Of a stretch of 64,000 nt of DNA, positions 20,146 through 28,368 are shown piece by piece (the stretch's first letter is position 1; each line of letters opens with the position of its first letter). The DNA comes from Bog-756 sp963734435 (GTDB lineage: Bacteria > Actinomycetota > Acidimicrobiia > Acidimicrobiales > RAAP-2). The stretch is taken from NCBI GenBank assembly GCA_963734435.1, contig CAVTHA010000010.1, positions 1 through 64,000 of the forward strand, read 5' to 3'. Made by a program: the position numbers and the translations under genes. The notes beneath the pieces are model-generated. The model made no database searches, was not told the DNA's origin, and saw only the letters and a list, made by a program, of their open reading frames with translations.

Positions 20146-21804
20146 GGGAGATCGAGTCCGGCAGTCAGAAGTTCCTTCTGGTAGGTCTCTACGAAACGGG
20201 CAGCCTGGTTGGATGCCATCTGTTCGTCCCAGCCCAAGTCGGGAGCGACGAGTACGGCCGCCGCATGCGCGGCCGCCATGGTGGGTTGGGCCCGCTGGAT
20301 CACGGCGCGGGTGCGCCGCGCCAGCACGTCATCGAGCGTCTGCGCCATCTCCTCGCGGGCGGCGTAGACGAGCTCTGCCCGCAGGTAGGGAAGACCGGGG
20401 ATCGCCGGCTCCAGCAGCTCGGGCCTCCCCTCGGCGAGAGCGAGCACGGCGGCGGACTCGGTGCCGTAGCGGCCGAGCGAGATGCGCGTGCGGGTGGGCC
20501 ATGGCGACAGGATCCTTGGTGGCTGCGGTGGCGCCGATGAGGCGGAGGGATTTGGTGATGCAGCGGCGGGTCTTGGGTGATTCCCCGAGACGCTGCACGA
20601 CGACGTCCACCGTGTCCTCGGCCATCTTCCGGTAGGTGGTCAGTTTGCCCCCGGTCACGGTCACCACCCCGTGGGCGGACGTCCGCACCGTGTGGCGGCG
20701 CGACAGGTCCGACGTGCGCTCCGAGACGTGACCCCCTTTTCCCGGTTGGGCCAGCAAAGGGCGGAGGCCGGCCCACACGCCGGTCACGTCGGCCCGGGTC
20801 AGCGCCGACGTGGTGACGTTGTTGGCGGCGTCGAGGAGGTAGTCGACGTCTTCAGGGGTGCAGGAAGGATCCTCGAGCGGGCCCTGGTAGTCCGTGTCAG
20901 TGGTGCCGAGATACACGAGATCGGTGTCCGGCCACGACACCACGAAGATCGATCGCCGGTCGCGGGGGACGGGAATGACCGCGGCGATGTCACAGGGGAG
21001 CCGGTCGGCGGGCACGCTGACATGGACTCCCTTGGCCGGTCGAATGGAGCGGGGATGTGAGCCCTCGTCGAGGGCCCGCACCTCATCGGCCCAGACGCCC
21101 GTCGCGTTGACCACGACCCGGGCGTGCACCGGGAACTCGGAGGAGGGGTCGTCCGGATCGGGACGCACCACGGCACCCGTGGTGCGTCCATCTTCACCGG
21201 TGATGAGTCGAACGACCTGGGTGTAGTTGGCCACGACGGCTCCGTGGTCCAGCGCGGCGGTGCGGGCCAAGGTGAGGGTCAGGCGAGCATCGTCGGCGCG
21301 GGCGTCGTAGTACAAGAAGCCGGCCACGAGATGGTCGGTGGCCAGCGTCGGCAGATGGGCCAGCGCCTGATCCTTGGTGACGCGCTTGTGGCGGGCGCCG
21401 ATGCGGAGACCCCCGGTGAGGTCATAGAGCCACAGCGCGATGGAGTAGGAGCGGACCACGGTCCTGGAGACCACCCCGTCGCGACCGAAGAGGGGTATGA
21501 GAAACGGCAAGGGGCTCACGAGGTGGGGTGCGTTCTCCAAAAGGCGTTGGCGCTCAGCCAGGTTCTCGTAGACCAATCGAAACTCGCGCTGCTGCAGATA
21601 GCGCAAACCCCCGTGGATCATTTTGGATGACTTCGACGAGGTGCCCGACGCGAAGTCACTCTGCTCGACCAGCGCGACCTTCAGCCCCCGACTGGCGGCA
21701 TCGAGGGCAACCCCGGCCCCGGTGACGCCGCCGCCCACCACCAGGACATCGAACCGCTCGTCGGCCAGGCGCCGCAACGAGTCCTCCCGTCGAAACCGGT
21801 GCAC
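20142..21804 (-). CDS. glpD: Glycerol-3-phosphate dehydrogenase (FAD)
   Basis: Oxidises glycerol 3-phosphate to dihydroxyacetone phosphate and passes electrons to quinone at the membrane. Dinucleotide motif VLVVGGGVTGAGVALDAASR is followed by SGTSSKSSKMIHGGLRYLQQ, a hallmark of GlpD. VTVTGGKLTTYRKMAED marks the C-terminal cap. A frame change at about 20490 separates the last ~100 residues. The GTG at 21804 is chosen because the frame upstream has no homologous-looking sequence. It is the first gene of a three-gene minus-strand operon with overlapping stops and starts. Confidence 0.92.
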
Positions 21805-21866
21805 CGTCCCAGCCTGCCACACAGCCTGAGGAGCGCTTCTCGCCGGCCCCGTGGAACGATGGGCCG

Positions 21867-23042
21867 GTGGACACAGGTGCCTGGGAGAAGGCGGGCCTTT
21901 TGACGCCGGACGAAGCAGGGGCGCGAGAACGCATCGCCCTGCTCGAGTACCTGACGGCCCGGGGGGCAACCCTTGCGCAGATGGTCGAGGCGCACCGGCA
22001 CGGAAGCCTCCCGGGGGTCGCCGGCGATCTCGTGGTGGGGTCGGGCCGGTCGGTGCTCTCGGTCGAGGAGATTGCGGCGGGCGCGGGCGTCACTGAGGAC
22101 CGGGTGCGCCGGGTGCTGCTGGCGGCCGGCCTGCCCGCCACCACCGGCAGCACGTTGCCCGGCGACCTGGTCGATCTCATGTCGGCCTTCGAGCAGGGCG
22201 CTTCCCTCATGGGCGAGGAGGCCATCCTCGCTTTCACCAGGGTCCTCGGGGCGACGGCCATCACCGTCGCCGAGGCCGCTGTGGCCCTCTTCTACGCGGC
22301 GCTGGGTCCAGGGGCAGCCCGCGAGGGGACCGACGAGTTGGCCCGCGCCCGGGTGGCCGAGACGGCGACGCTGGCCTTCGTCAATGTTCCCGAGGTGCTG
22401 TCCCGTCTGGTGGTGGCGCAGTTCGAGAGGGCCGCCCGCCGCGCCCAGCTTGCCCGGGCCTGGCCGGCGCCGGGTGGGGCCGGTGCACACACGGAGGGTG
22501 CTACCGAGGACCGGGCCGGGGAAGTTGTCACCCGGGGGCCGAGCGAGCGCATCGCCCTGGGCTTCGTGGACCTGGTGGGTTCGACCTCGTGGGCCGAAGG
22601 GCTGAGCCTGCGGGACCACAGCCTCGCGCTTTCCGGGTTCGAATCGACCGCGTGGTCGAGTGCGGTCCTGGCCGGCGGGCGGGTGGTCAAGATGATCGGC
22701 GACGAGGCGTTCTTCGTCGCCCCCTCCGTCGACGCCGCCTGCCGGATCGCTCTCGACATCTGCAGTGCGGTCGGGGTCGATCCCCTGCTGCCGGCCGCCC
22801 GGGCGGCGGTGGGCTACGGGCTGGTGACGCCCCGCGAGGGCGACTACTTCGGACCGTTGGTCAATCTGGTCTCACGGCTGGTCAAAGTGGCCGAGCCGGG
22901 AGCCGTGGTGGTCACTGCCGACGCCGCCACGGCGCTGCCCCAGGGCGGCGGGTGGAGGAGAGACGAGATCGGCCTGCAATCACTGCGAGGGGTAGAGCAC
23001 CCCGTCAGGGTGTTCGCGGTGCATCGAGCACTTCGGGATTGA
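21867..23042 (+). CDS. Class III adenylate/guanylate cyclase, Rv1264-like
   Basis: Makes cAMP (less likely cGMP). Residues 1-200 are all-helical and resemble the regulatory domain of mycobacterial Rv1264-type cyclases (ALLEYLTARGATLAQMVEAH, LSVEEIAAGAGVTEDRVRRV). The catalytic domain follows: LGFVDLVGSTSWAE with the first metal Asp, VVKMIGDEAFFVA with the purine-contact Lys and second Asp, and YFGPLVNLVSRLVKVAEPGA with Asn and Arg of the active site. It is soluble, 391 residues and uninterrupted. It is divergent from glpD and overlaps the end of the dehydrogenase gene opposite by 38 bases. Confidence 0.88.
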   Translation: MDTGAWEKAGLLTPDEAGARERIALLEYLTARGATLAQMVEAHRHGSLPGVAGDLVVGSGRSVLSVEEIAAGAGVTEDRVRRVLLAAGLPATTGSTLPGDLVDLMSAFEQGASLMGEEAILAFTRVLGATAITVAEAAVALFYAALGPGAAREGTDELARARVAETATLAFVNVPEVLSRLVVAQFERAARRAQLARAWPAPGGAGAHTEGATEDRAGEVVTRGPSERIALGFVDLVGSTSWAEGLSLRDHSLALSGFESTAWSSAVLAGGRVVKMIGDEAFFVAPSVDAACRIALDICSAVGVDPLLPAARAAVGYGLVTPREGDYFGPLVNLVSRLVKVAEPGAVVVTADAATALPQGGGWRRDEIGLQSLRGVEHPVRVFAVHRALRD

Positions 23043-23991
23043 CCACGTTGATCGGTGCACCGGCATCGTAGGCAGTGATCTGGTCGAAGATGTCGGCGAA
23101 TTGGATCTCCCACTCGTCCCGGGAGACGTAGCCGATGTGCGGCGTGCAGATGACGTTGTCCATTCCCAGCAGGGGATCGGAGCGGTCGACCAGGGGCTCG
23201 CGGTCATAGACATCGAGTGCCGCCCGACCCGGGTTCCCTCGTTGCAGAGCCTCGAGAAGTGCGCCCGGGGCAACGAGCCCGGCCCGGCTCGTGTTCACCA
23301 GCAGGGCCGAGGGCTTCATGCGCGCCAGGTCCGCCGCACCGACGATGCCGCGGGTGGCGTCGACCAGCCGCAGGTGGAGCGAGATCACGTCGCACTGGGC
23401 GAAGAACGACTCCCGGCTCGGGGCGACGACAACGCCGTCCTCGGCCGCCTTGGCCCGGGAGGATGCGCTGGCCCAGACGATCACGTCCATGCCGAAGGCG
23501 CGCCCGTAGTCGGCCACGACTCTGCCGATGCGGCCGTAGCCGTAGACGCCGAGTGTCTTGTGCCGTAGGGAGTCTCCGACCCCGTCCTGCCACCGACCCG
23601 CCTTGAGCGAAGCCACTTGCTGAGGAATGCGCCGCATGCCCGCGATGACCAGGCCCCATGTGAGCTCGGCGGTGGCGTACGAGGCCGACCCAGCGTGCAG
23701 ATCGGACGAGACGACGATGCCCAGGGCGGTGCACGCCTCGATGTCGATGTGGGGGTACACGCTGCGCTGGCTGATGAGTCGGAGGCGAGGCAACCGCTCG
23801 AGGAGCGCACGGCGGACTTCGGTGCGCTCTCGGATCAGCACGAGCGCCTCGGCGTCGGCCAACCGATCGGCCAGGTCGTCGACCTCATCGGTGTGGTCGT
23901 TCCAGATCGTCACATCGTGTCCGGCCAGCTTGGCGAAGCAGTCGAGGGTCCGCACCGTGTCGAAATAGTCATCGAGAATGGAGATCCTCAT
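23005..23991 (-). CDS. D-2-hydroxyacid dehydrogenase family protein
   Basis: An NAD-dependent 2-hydroxyacid dehydrogenase of the phosphoglycerate-dehydrogenase superfamily. LGVYGYGRIGRVVADYG is the Rossmann glycine motif. Substrate Arg lies in VNTSRAGLV, Glu in YDREPL, and the catalytic His in CTPHIGYVSRDEWE. The reaction's substrate is unknown. The ATG at 23991 begins MRISILDDYFD, a typical family start; the open frame further upstream is Arg/Gly noise. At 328 residues it is intact. It converges on the cyclase gene. Confidence 0.87.
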   Translation of the reverse strand: MRISILDDYFDTVRTLDCFAKLAGHDVTIWNDHTDEVDDLADRLADAEALVLIRERTEVRRALLERLPRLRLISQRSVYPHIDIEACTALGIVVSSDLHAGSASYATAELTWGLVIAGMRRIPQQVASLKAGRWQDGVGDSLRHKTLGVYGYGRIGRVVADYGRAFGMDVIVWASASSRAKAAEDGVVVAPSRESFFAQCDVISLHLRLVDATRGIVGAADLARMKPSALLVNTSRAGLVAPGALLEALQRGNPGRAALDVYDREPLVDRSDPLLGMDNVICTPHIGYVSRDEWEIQFADIFDQITAYDAGAPINVVNPEVLDAPRTP

Positions 23992-24080
23992 GGGCACGCG
24001 CGCCCGTTCATGGCCTCCGGTCCGGCGAGCATCGCCGCCAGGCCGAACTCGACGCGCTGGTCTCCGTTCCTCATGCGGCC

Positions 24081-24326
24081 CTACTCGGCGGGGATGGCCT
24101 CCCACCATTGGCACCACCACTGGTCGCCCACGAGAATCCGCAGCTTGGGGTGCCAGCAGTAGGAGATGTCCTTGTGGGGCTCGAGGTAGTAGCGACAGTT
24201 CTCGCATTTTTCCTCGCCGGATGGTTTGCCCTTCAGTACTGCGTTCTCGGCCAGGTGACGGAGCTCGATCTCTATTTTCTCGTCAATCGGCTTCGGTTCG
24301 GGTTCCGGGATCACGTAGTCGCTCAC
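24081..24326 (-). CDS. Small four-Cys protein, unknown function
   Basis: An 81-residue protein with an acidic Pro-rich N-terminus and the pattern CENCRYYL, SYCWHPKLRILVG and WWCQWWE. Four Cys with several aromatic residues suggest a bound metal or small Fe-S cluster, somewhat like high-potential iron proteins, but the family is not known to me. A GTG start at 24326 puts it 31 bases from the palindrome shared with the Fur-type gene, so the same regulator could control it. Confidence 0.6.
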   Translation of the reverse strand: MSDYVIPEPEPKPIDEKIEIELRHLAENAVLKGKPSGEEKCENCRYYLEPHKDISYCWHPKLRILVGDQWWCQWWEAIPAE

Positions 24327-24356
24327 CGCAGAGAAGGTAGCGCATAGGGGAGCTGT

Positions 24357-24373
24357 TTGACAACGATTGTCAA
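24357..24373. promoter_or_regulatory. Palindromic operator in the Fur-type intergenic region
   Basis: TTGACAACGATTGTCAA has perfect 7-base arms (TTGACAA/TTGTCAA) around CGA. It lies between the divergent small Cys protein and the Fur-type regulator and overlaps the latter's -35, as expected for an autoregulatory Fur/PerR-type site. Regulator identity is inferred from position. Confidence 0.65.
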
Positions 24374-24395
24374 AACGGTGGAGGGGCGCTATGGT
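24367..24395 (+). promoter_or_regulatory. Promoter of the Fur-type regulator
   Basis: TTGTCA at 24367 and TATGGT at 24390 are separated by 17 bases. The -10 ends 9 nt before the ATG at 24405, so the transcript would be nearly or fully leaderless. The -35 lies inside the palindrome. Confidence 0.5.
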
Positions 24396-24404
24396 GGCCG
24401 CCAA

Positions 24405-24821
24405 ATGAAGTCCCCTGACGCGCTGACCGACCTCTTCCGGGCCAACGGGTGGAAGATCACGGCCCAGCGGCAGTGCATTTTTCGAGCTCTCGAGGGTGAC
24501 GAGACCCATCCCTCCGCCGAGCGGGTGTACGAGCGGGTGCGGCGCCAAATGCCCAATGTCTCCCTGAAAACCGTGTACCAGACTCTGCACGACCTGGCCG
24601 AACTGGGCGAGATCTCCGCCCTCGATCTCGGCACGGGCGCCGCCCGCTTCGATCCGAATGTGGAGTCCAACCATCATCACGTCGTGTGCCGGGCCTGCGG
24701 CAAGGTGCGCGACATCGACGCCGACTTTCCCGAGCTGCGCGTGCCTCCCGGCACCGCACCTGGCTTCGACGTACTGAGCGCCGAGGTCGTCTTCCGTGGC
24801 CTCTGTGACGAGTGCCAGTGA
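24405..24821 (+). CDS. Fur/PerR-family metalloregulator
   Basis: A 138-residue repressor that senses metal or peroxide. The winged helix is residues ~1-85 (GWKITAQRQCIFRAL, NVSLKTVYQTLHDLAELGEI). The dimer/metal domain has the His cluster SNHHHVVCRACGKV and a second Cys pair CDEC, giving the structural zinc Cys4 site typical of PerR and Fur. The ATG at 24405 is preferred over 24357 because the upstream codons overlap the operator. A rubrerythrin gene follows, which points to peroxide defence and so to a PerR-like role. Confidence 0.88.
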   Translation: MKSPDALTDLFRANGWKITAQRQCIFRALEGDETHPSAERVYERVRRQMPNVSLKTVYQTLHDLAELGEISALDLGTGAARFDPNVESNHHHVVCRACGKVRDIDADFPELRVPPGTAPGFDVLSAEVVFRGLCDECQ

Positions 24822-24859
24822 GGTTACGGTCCCCGCTCAGCAGCACCCACACCTTTGCC

Positions 24860-24913
24860 ACACCGACAACGCAGCAAACACCGACAACGCAGCAAACACC
24901 GACAACGCAGCAA
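24860..24913 (+). repeat. Three perfect 18-bp tandem repeats before rubrerythrin
   Basis: The unit ACACCGACAACGCAGCAA occurs three times with no mismatch in the spacer between the Fur-type gene and rubrerythrin, ending 28 bases before the ATG. It could be a repeated regulator site, an RNA-level element or slippage. Confidence 0.85.
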
Positions 24914-24941
24914 TGACAACAGAGAAAGGGTACCAACAACC

Positions 24942-25361
24942 ATGCCAGCACTGAAGGGAACGCAGACCGAGGACAACCTGAAGGCGGCCTTCGCCGGCGA
25001 GAGCCAGGCCAATCGCCGCTATCTTTACTTCGCCCAGAAGGCCGATGTAGAGGGTTACCCCGACGCGGCCGCCCTGTTCCGCTCGGTCGCCGAGGGGGAG
25101 ACCGGCCATGCCTTCGGGCACTTCGACTTCCTCAAGGAGGTAGGTGACCCGGCGACAGGGGTCCCGGTCGGTCCGACGGTCGACAACTTCAAGTCGGCCA
25201 TCGAGGGTGAGACCTACGAGTACACCGAGATGTACCCCGGGTTCGCCAAGACCGCCCGTGACGAAGGCTTCGAGGAGATCGCAGAGTGGCTCGAGACGCT
25301 GGCCCGGGCCGAGAAGTCCCACGCCGGTCGATTCGCCCAGGGACTCGAAGCCCTCTCGTAG
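24942..25361 (+). CDS. Rubrerythrin-type di-iron protein (no rubredoxin domain)
   Basis: A ferritin-like four-helix protein that reduces hydrogen peroxide. Di-iron ligand motifs are FAGESQANRRYL, AEGETGHAFGH, IEGETYEYTEMYP and ARAEKSHAGRF. It ends after the helical bundle at 139 residues, lacking the C-terminal rubredoxin of classical rubrerythrin, so another electron donor is needed. The ATG at 24942 is chosen since the open frame upstream encodes only the tandem repeats. Lying between a Fur-type gene and DUF3501 suggests one oxidative-stress unit. Confidence 0.9.
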   Translation: MPALKGTQTEDNLKAAFAGESQANRRYLYFAQKADVEGYPDAAALFRSVAEGETGHAFGHFDFLKEVGDPATGVPVGPTVDNFKSAIEGETYEYTEMYPGFAKTARDEGFEEIAEWLETLARAEKSHAGRFAQGLEALS

Positions 25362-25533
25362 AGGGCAGCACCTGATGACGCATCGGGGCGCCTGACGACC
25401 CCGACTCACGGTCCGACCGACCCGTAGGGCGTGGCCAAGACCGCGCCGCGGGTCGGATCGGACCACCGCTCGAGCCCGACCGGTGCCACCCTGGCGTCTC
25501 GACCCCAGGCGCACGGGCAATCACGGAGGACGA

Positions 25534-26148
25534 ATGACCGAGGCCCTGAGAGTGGCCGACATACTGGATCTGCGGGCCTACGAGCGTGTGCGCCAGGACT
25601 TTCGCGCCGCGGTCATCGCCCGCAAGCGGCTACGCCGGGTGGCGCTCGGCCCCATCATGACCCTGGTCTTCGAGTCCGTGGACACGGTGCGATTCCAGGT
25701 CCAGGAGATGGCCCGGGTGGAGAAGATCCTGAGCGACGAGGCGATCCAGGTCGAACTGGACATCTACAACCGCCTGCTCCCGCAGGAGGGGGAGCTCTCG
25801 GCCACCCTCTTCATCGAACTGACCAGCGACGGGTCGATGCGGGAGTGGCTGCCCAAGCTGGTCGGGATCGAGCGGGCGCTCGGGGTGGCCATCGGCGACG
25901 ACGTCGTGCCGAGCGTCCCTGAAGAGGCGCACGCGGCCGCACTGGTCCGGGACACGGTGACACCGGCGGTGCACTACCTCCGTTTCGAGTTCTCGGCGGC
26001 GCAGGTGGAGGCCTTCGCCGGTCCCGGCGAGGTCGCCCTGGTCGCCCGGCACCCGGCCTACGAGGCGCGCACGGTCCTCCCGGACGACGTCCGTCAGGAG
26101 CTGCTGGGTGACCTGCGGGGCACAACAAAGCCGCTTCCTATCGGCTGA
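25534..26148 (+). CDS. DUF3501 family protein
   Basis: A 204-residue protein of the DUF3501 family, often found beside rubrerythrin and an iron-sulfur oxidoreductase. Family segments seen are LDLRAYERVRQDFRAAVIARK, RRVALGPIMTLVFES and FQVQEMARVEKIL, with AVHYLRFEFS toward the end. Biochemical function is unknown. The start at 25534 follows GGAGGA. It is 172 bases after rubrerythrin and probably co-transcribed; the iron-sulfur oxidoreductase often seen in such clusters is absent. Confidence 0.85.
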   Translation: MTEALRVADILDLRAYERVRQDFRAAVIARKRLRRVALGPIMTLVFESVDTVRFQVQEMARVEKILSDEAIQVELDIYNRLLPQEGELSATLFIELTSDGSMREWLPKLVGIERALGVAIGDDVVPSVPEEAHAAALVRDTVTPAVHYLRFEFSAAQVEAFAGPGEVALVARHPAYEARTVLPDDVRQELLGDLRGTTKPLPIG

Positions 26149-26306
26149 CCAGGGACAATTCTTGTGCAGGTCTTTACAGGCGGCCCGGCGGTGGGCCATA
26201 CTCTTCGTTCGCCGGAATTCGGTGCCGGCGCCGCTGGGTTCTCCCTGGCAGTGCCCCCGACGAGGGCGAAACTGCCCATATCCGACTTTGCGAGGAAGTG
26301 TTTCCC

Positions 26307-26546
26307 ATGAGTGCCACCACGTGGCGCAAGCAAGCCGCCTGCCGGGGCCTCGATGTCGAGGCGTTCTACCCGATGTCAGAGGACGAGGCCGACGCGGCCG
26401 AAGCCAAGGCTATTTGCACCGAATGCCCGGTCCGTCAGGCTTGCCTCGAGCACGCCCTGGCCCACCGCGAGCGTGAGGGCGTATGGGGTGGGACCACGGA
26501 GCGGGAACGCCGGCGCATCGTGCGGCAGAGGCGCAAGTCAGCCTGA
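26307..26546 (+). CDS. WhiB-family [4Fe-4S] regulator
   Basis: An actinobacteria-specific iron-sulfur transcription factor that binds a sigma factor. The four cluster Cys are in AACRG, CTECPVRQAC (CxxCx5C). The turn motif GVWGG and basic C-terminal tail TERERRRIVRQRRKSA for DNA contact follow. It is 79 residues, uninterrupted. The ATG at 26307 is chosen with GAGGAAG about 10 bases before it; an ATG 9 bases earlier is possible. It is convergent with the LCP gene. Confidence 0.93.
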   Translation: MSATTWRKQAACRGLDVEAFYPMSEDEADAAEAKAICTECPVRQACLEHALAHREREGVWGGTTERERRRIVRQRRKSA

Positions 26547-28215
26547 CCCCTTCGCCGGCCTTGGTCTTTGCCGCCTTGGCCGTCGTCGTGGTGGTGGTCG
26601 CCGGCGCCCCCAGGGTGCAGGGCACCGGGTTCCACGGCCTCGGGCTGCGTGTTGGTGTAGACGTCGCCCGGGATCGTCGTGGTCGTCGTGGGCGACCCGG
26701 GCGTGGTCGTGGTGGTGCGTGGTCGTGGTGACCGTCAGGGCGGCGTTGGCCACCCAGAGGGTCACGTTGTTGCCGGTCAGGCTGGAGTCGGGCACGTAGG
26801 TCACCTTGCCCTTGAGCGAGTCCGCCAGCGTCTGGGCGGCGGGGAGCCCGGAGGGGCCGTAGAAGATCTCCGAGGGCTCACCGGCCGGGATCACGCTCGG
26901 TGCGTTGTTGATGCCGGTGATCACGAAGCCGTTCTCTCGGAGGCCGGCGGCCGTGTCGCTGGCCAGCTAGCCCCGCCCCGGAGGCGTTGAGGACATCCAC
27001 CGAGACCGCGCTGTTGGCCAGGGGCGGGGCCGTCGTGGTGGTCGTGGTCGACGGCTTGGGCTTGGGCACGCCGAGCTGGTTGAACGCGGCGATCATCTGG
27101 TCGGCGTAGGGCTGGGCCGCCAGGAGGACGTCGGCGCCGCCGTCGGTGACGTAACTCGTGGTCGGCAGCGTCTCGGTGATCAGGTGTGACGAGGACAACC
27201 CCTGGAACTCCGTGGCGATGTGGAGCAGGTCACCCTCGGTGAGCGTGTCGTCGATGGCCAGGTTGCCCACGGCGGCCGAGATGAACCCGTTGATGGCCAG
27301 CGGGTTGGTGATCGACGTGTTGACCTTGGCCAGCACGGCCCGGAAGAAGGAGTCCTGCCGCTGGATCCGGCTGAAGTCCGACAGCCCGTCGTACTCCCAG
27401 TAGCCGTTCGGTGTTCATGTACTGCGAGGTGCCGGCTCCGCACGAGCTGCAAGGCCACGGTGCCGTTGACGACCTGGCAGCCCGGTCGTGGTGACGTCGA
27501 GCCCGGTGTAGGCGTCCTTGACCGCGGTGGGGAAGTCCATGGTGACGCCGCCGAGGGCGTTGACCATGCCCGAGAAGCCGTGGAAGCCGACCGAGATGTA
27601 GTGGTTGATCGGGATGTGCAGGACCGACTCGATGGTCTGGATGAGGAGGTCGGGACCGGAGTTGTAGGCGGCGTTGATCCGGTTCATCCCCGAGATGTCG
27701 CTGCTGTTCTGCGGGAATGTCGACCCACAGGTCGCGCGGGATCGAGATGACCGTGACCGATTTGGTGGCCGGGACGAAGCGGGCCACCATGGTGACGTCG
27801 CTGCGCTGGCCCCCGGCGTCGGCGTCGTCGCCGAAGGCCTTCACCTGGGTGGGGTTGCTGACGAAGGCGCGGGAGTCGGAGCCGACCAGCAGCACGTTGA
27901 AGGGCTGGCCCGGGCTTGGCCGTCTGCTTGACCAGGTGCTTGGAGTGGATCTTCGGGATCTCGTCGTAGCGGTAGCGGGCGTAGAAGAAGATGCCGCCGG
28001 CACCGGCCGCGGCGAGGAAGACGATGAAGGCCAGCGCGTAGAGGATGCGCCGCCGCCAGCGATGCTTGCGGCGACCTTCTTGCGGCCTTGCGCAACTGCT
28101 TCTGCAGGTCCGGCGGAGTCGAGATCCTCGGCCGGAGCTCGGCCACAGCTCGGGTGAAGTTCGCCGCAGTCTCAGCGACTTCAGCGGAGCGCCCGCGGAG
28201 TCTCCGGCGTGTCAC
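26538..28215 (-). CDS. LCP (LytR-CpsA-Psr) family protein with LytR_C domain
   Basis: Membrane enzyme that attaches polymers such as arabinogalactan or teichoic acid to peptidoglycan. A basic cytoplasmic start is followed by one membrane helix (ILYALAFIVFLAAAGAGG), the LCP domain (FNVLLVGSDSR, RSDVTMVARFVP, VTVISIPRDLWVDIP, INAAYNSGP, HYISVGFHGF) and a C-terminal LytR_C domain (VDVLNASGAGLAG, LWVANAALTV), then a Thr-rich tail. At least six indels break the frame, so the exact start (28215) and stop (near 26540) are uncertain. Confidence 0.82.
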
Positions 28216-28356
28216 TCGAGCCGGATGTCGCAGCCGCGTCTCGCCGAACTCTCGCGGGTCAGCTCGGCCGGAGTCTCGCGGTGAGTCTCGTGGGGAGGCC
28301 CGTCAGGTGCATCGTCGCGGCTCAAGGACCAGAAAATACATGGCGGGACCGTCCGG

Positions 28357-28362
28357 TAGCCT
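28357..28362 (+). promoter_or_regulatory. -10-like TAGCCT before acyl-CoA dehydrogenase
   Basis: TAGCCT ends 6 nt before the GTG start, consistent with a leaderless message. No clear -35. Confidence 0.4.
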
Positions 28363-28368
28363 TCGCCG

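Noticed and set aside
24855..24941. N-terminal extension of rubrerythrin with KHRQRS repeats
   Set aside because: It is a translation of the three 18-bp DNA repeats; the family starts at the ATG at 24942.
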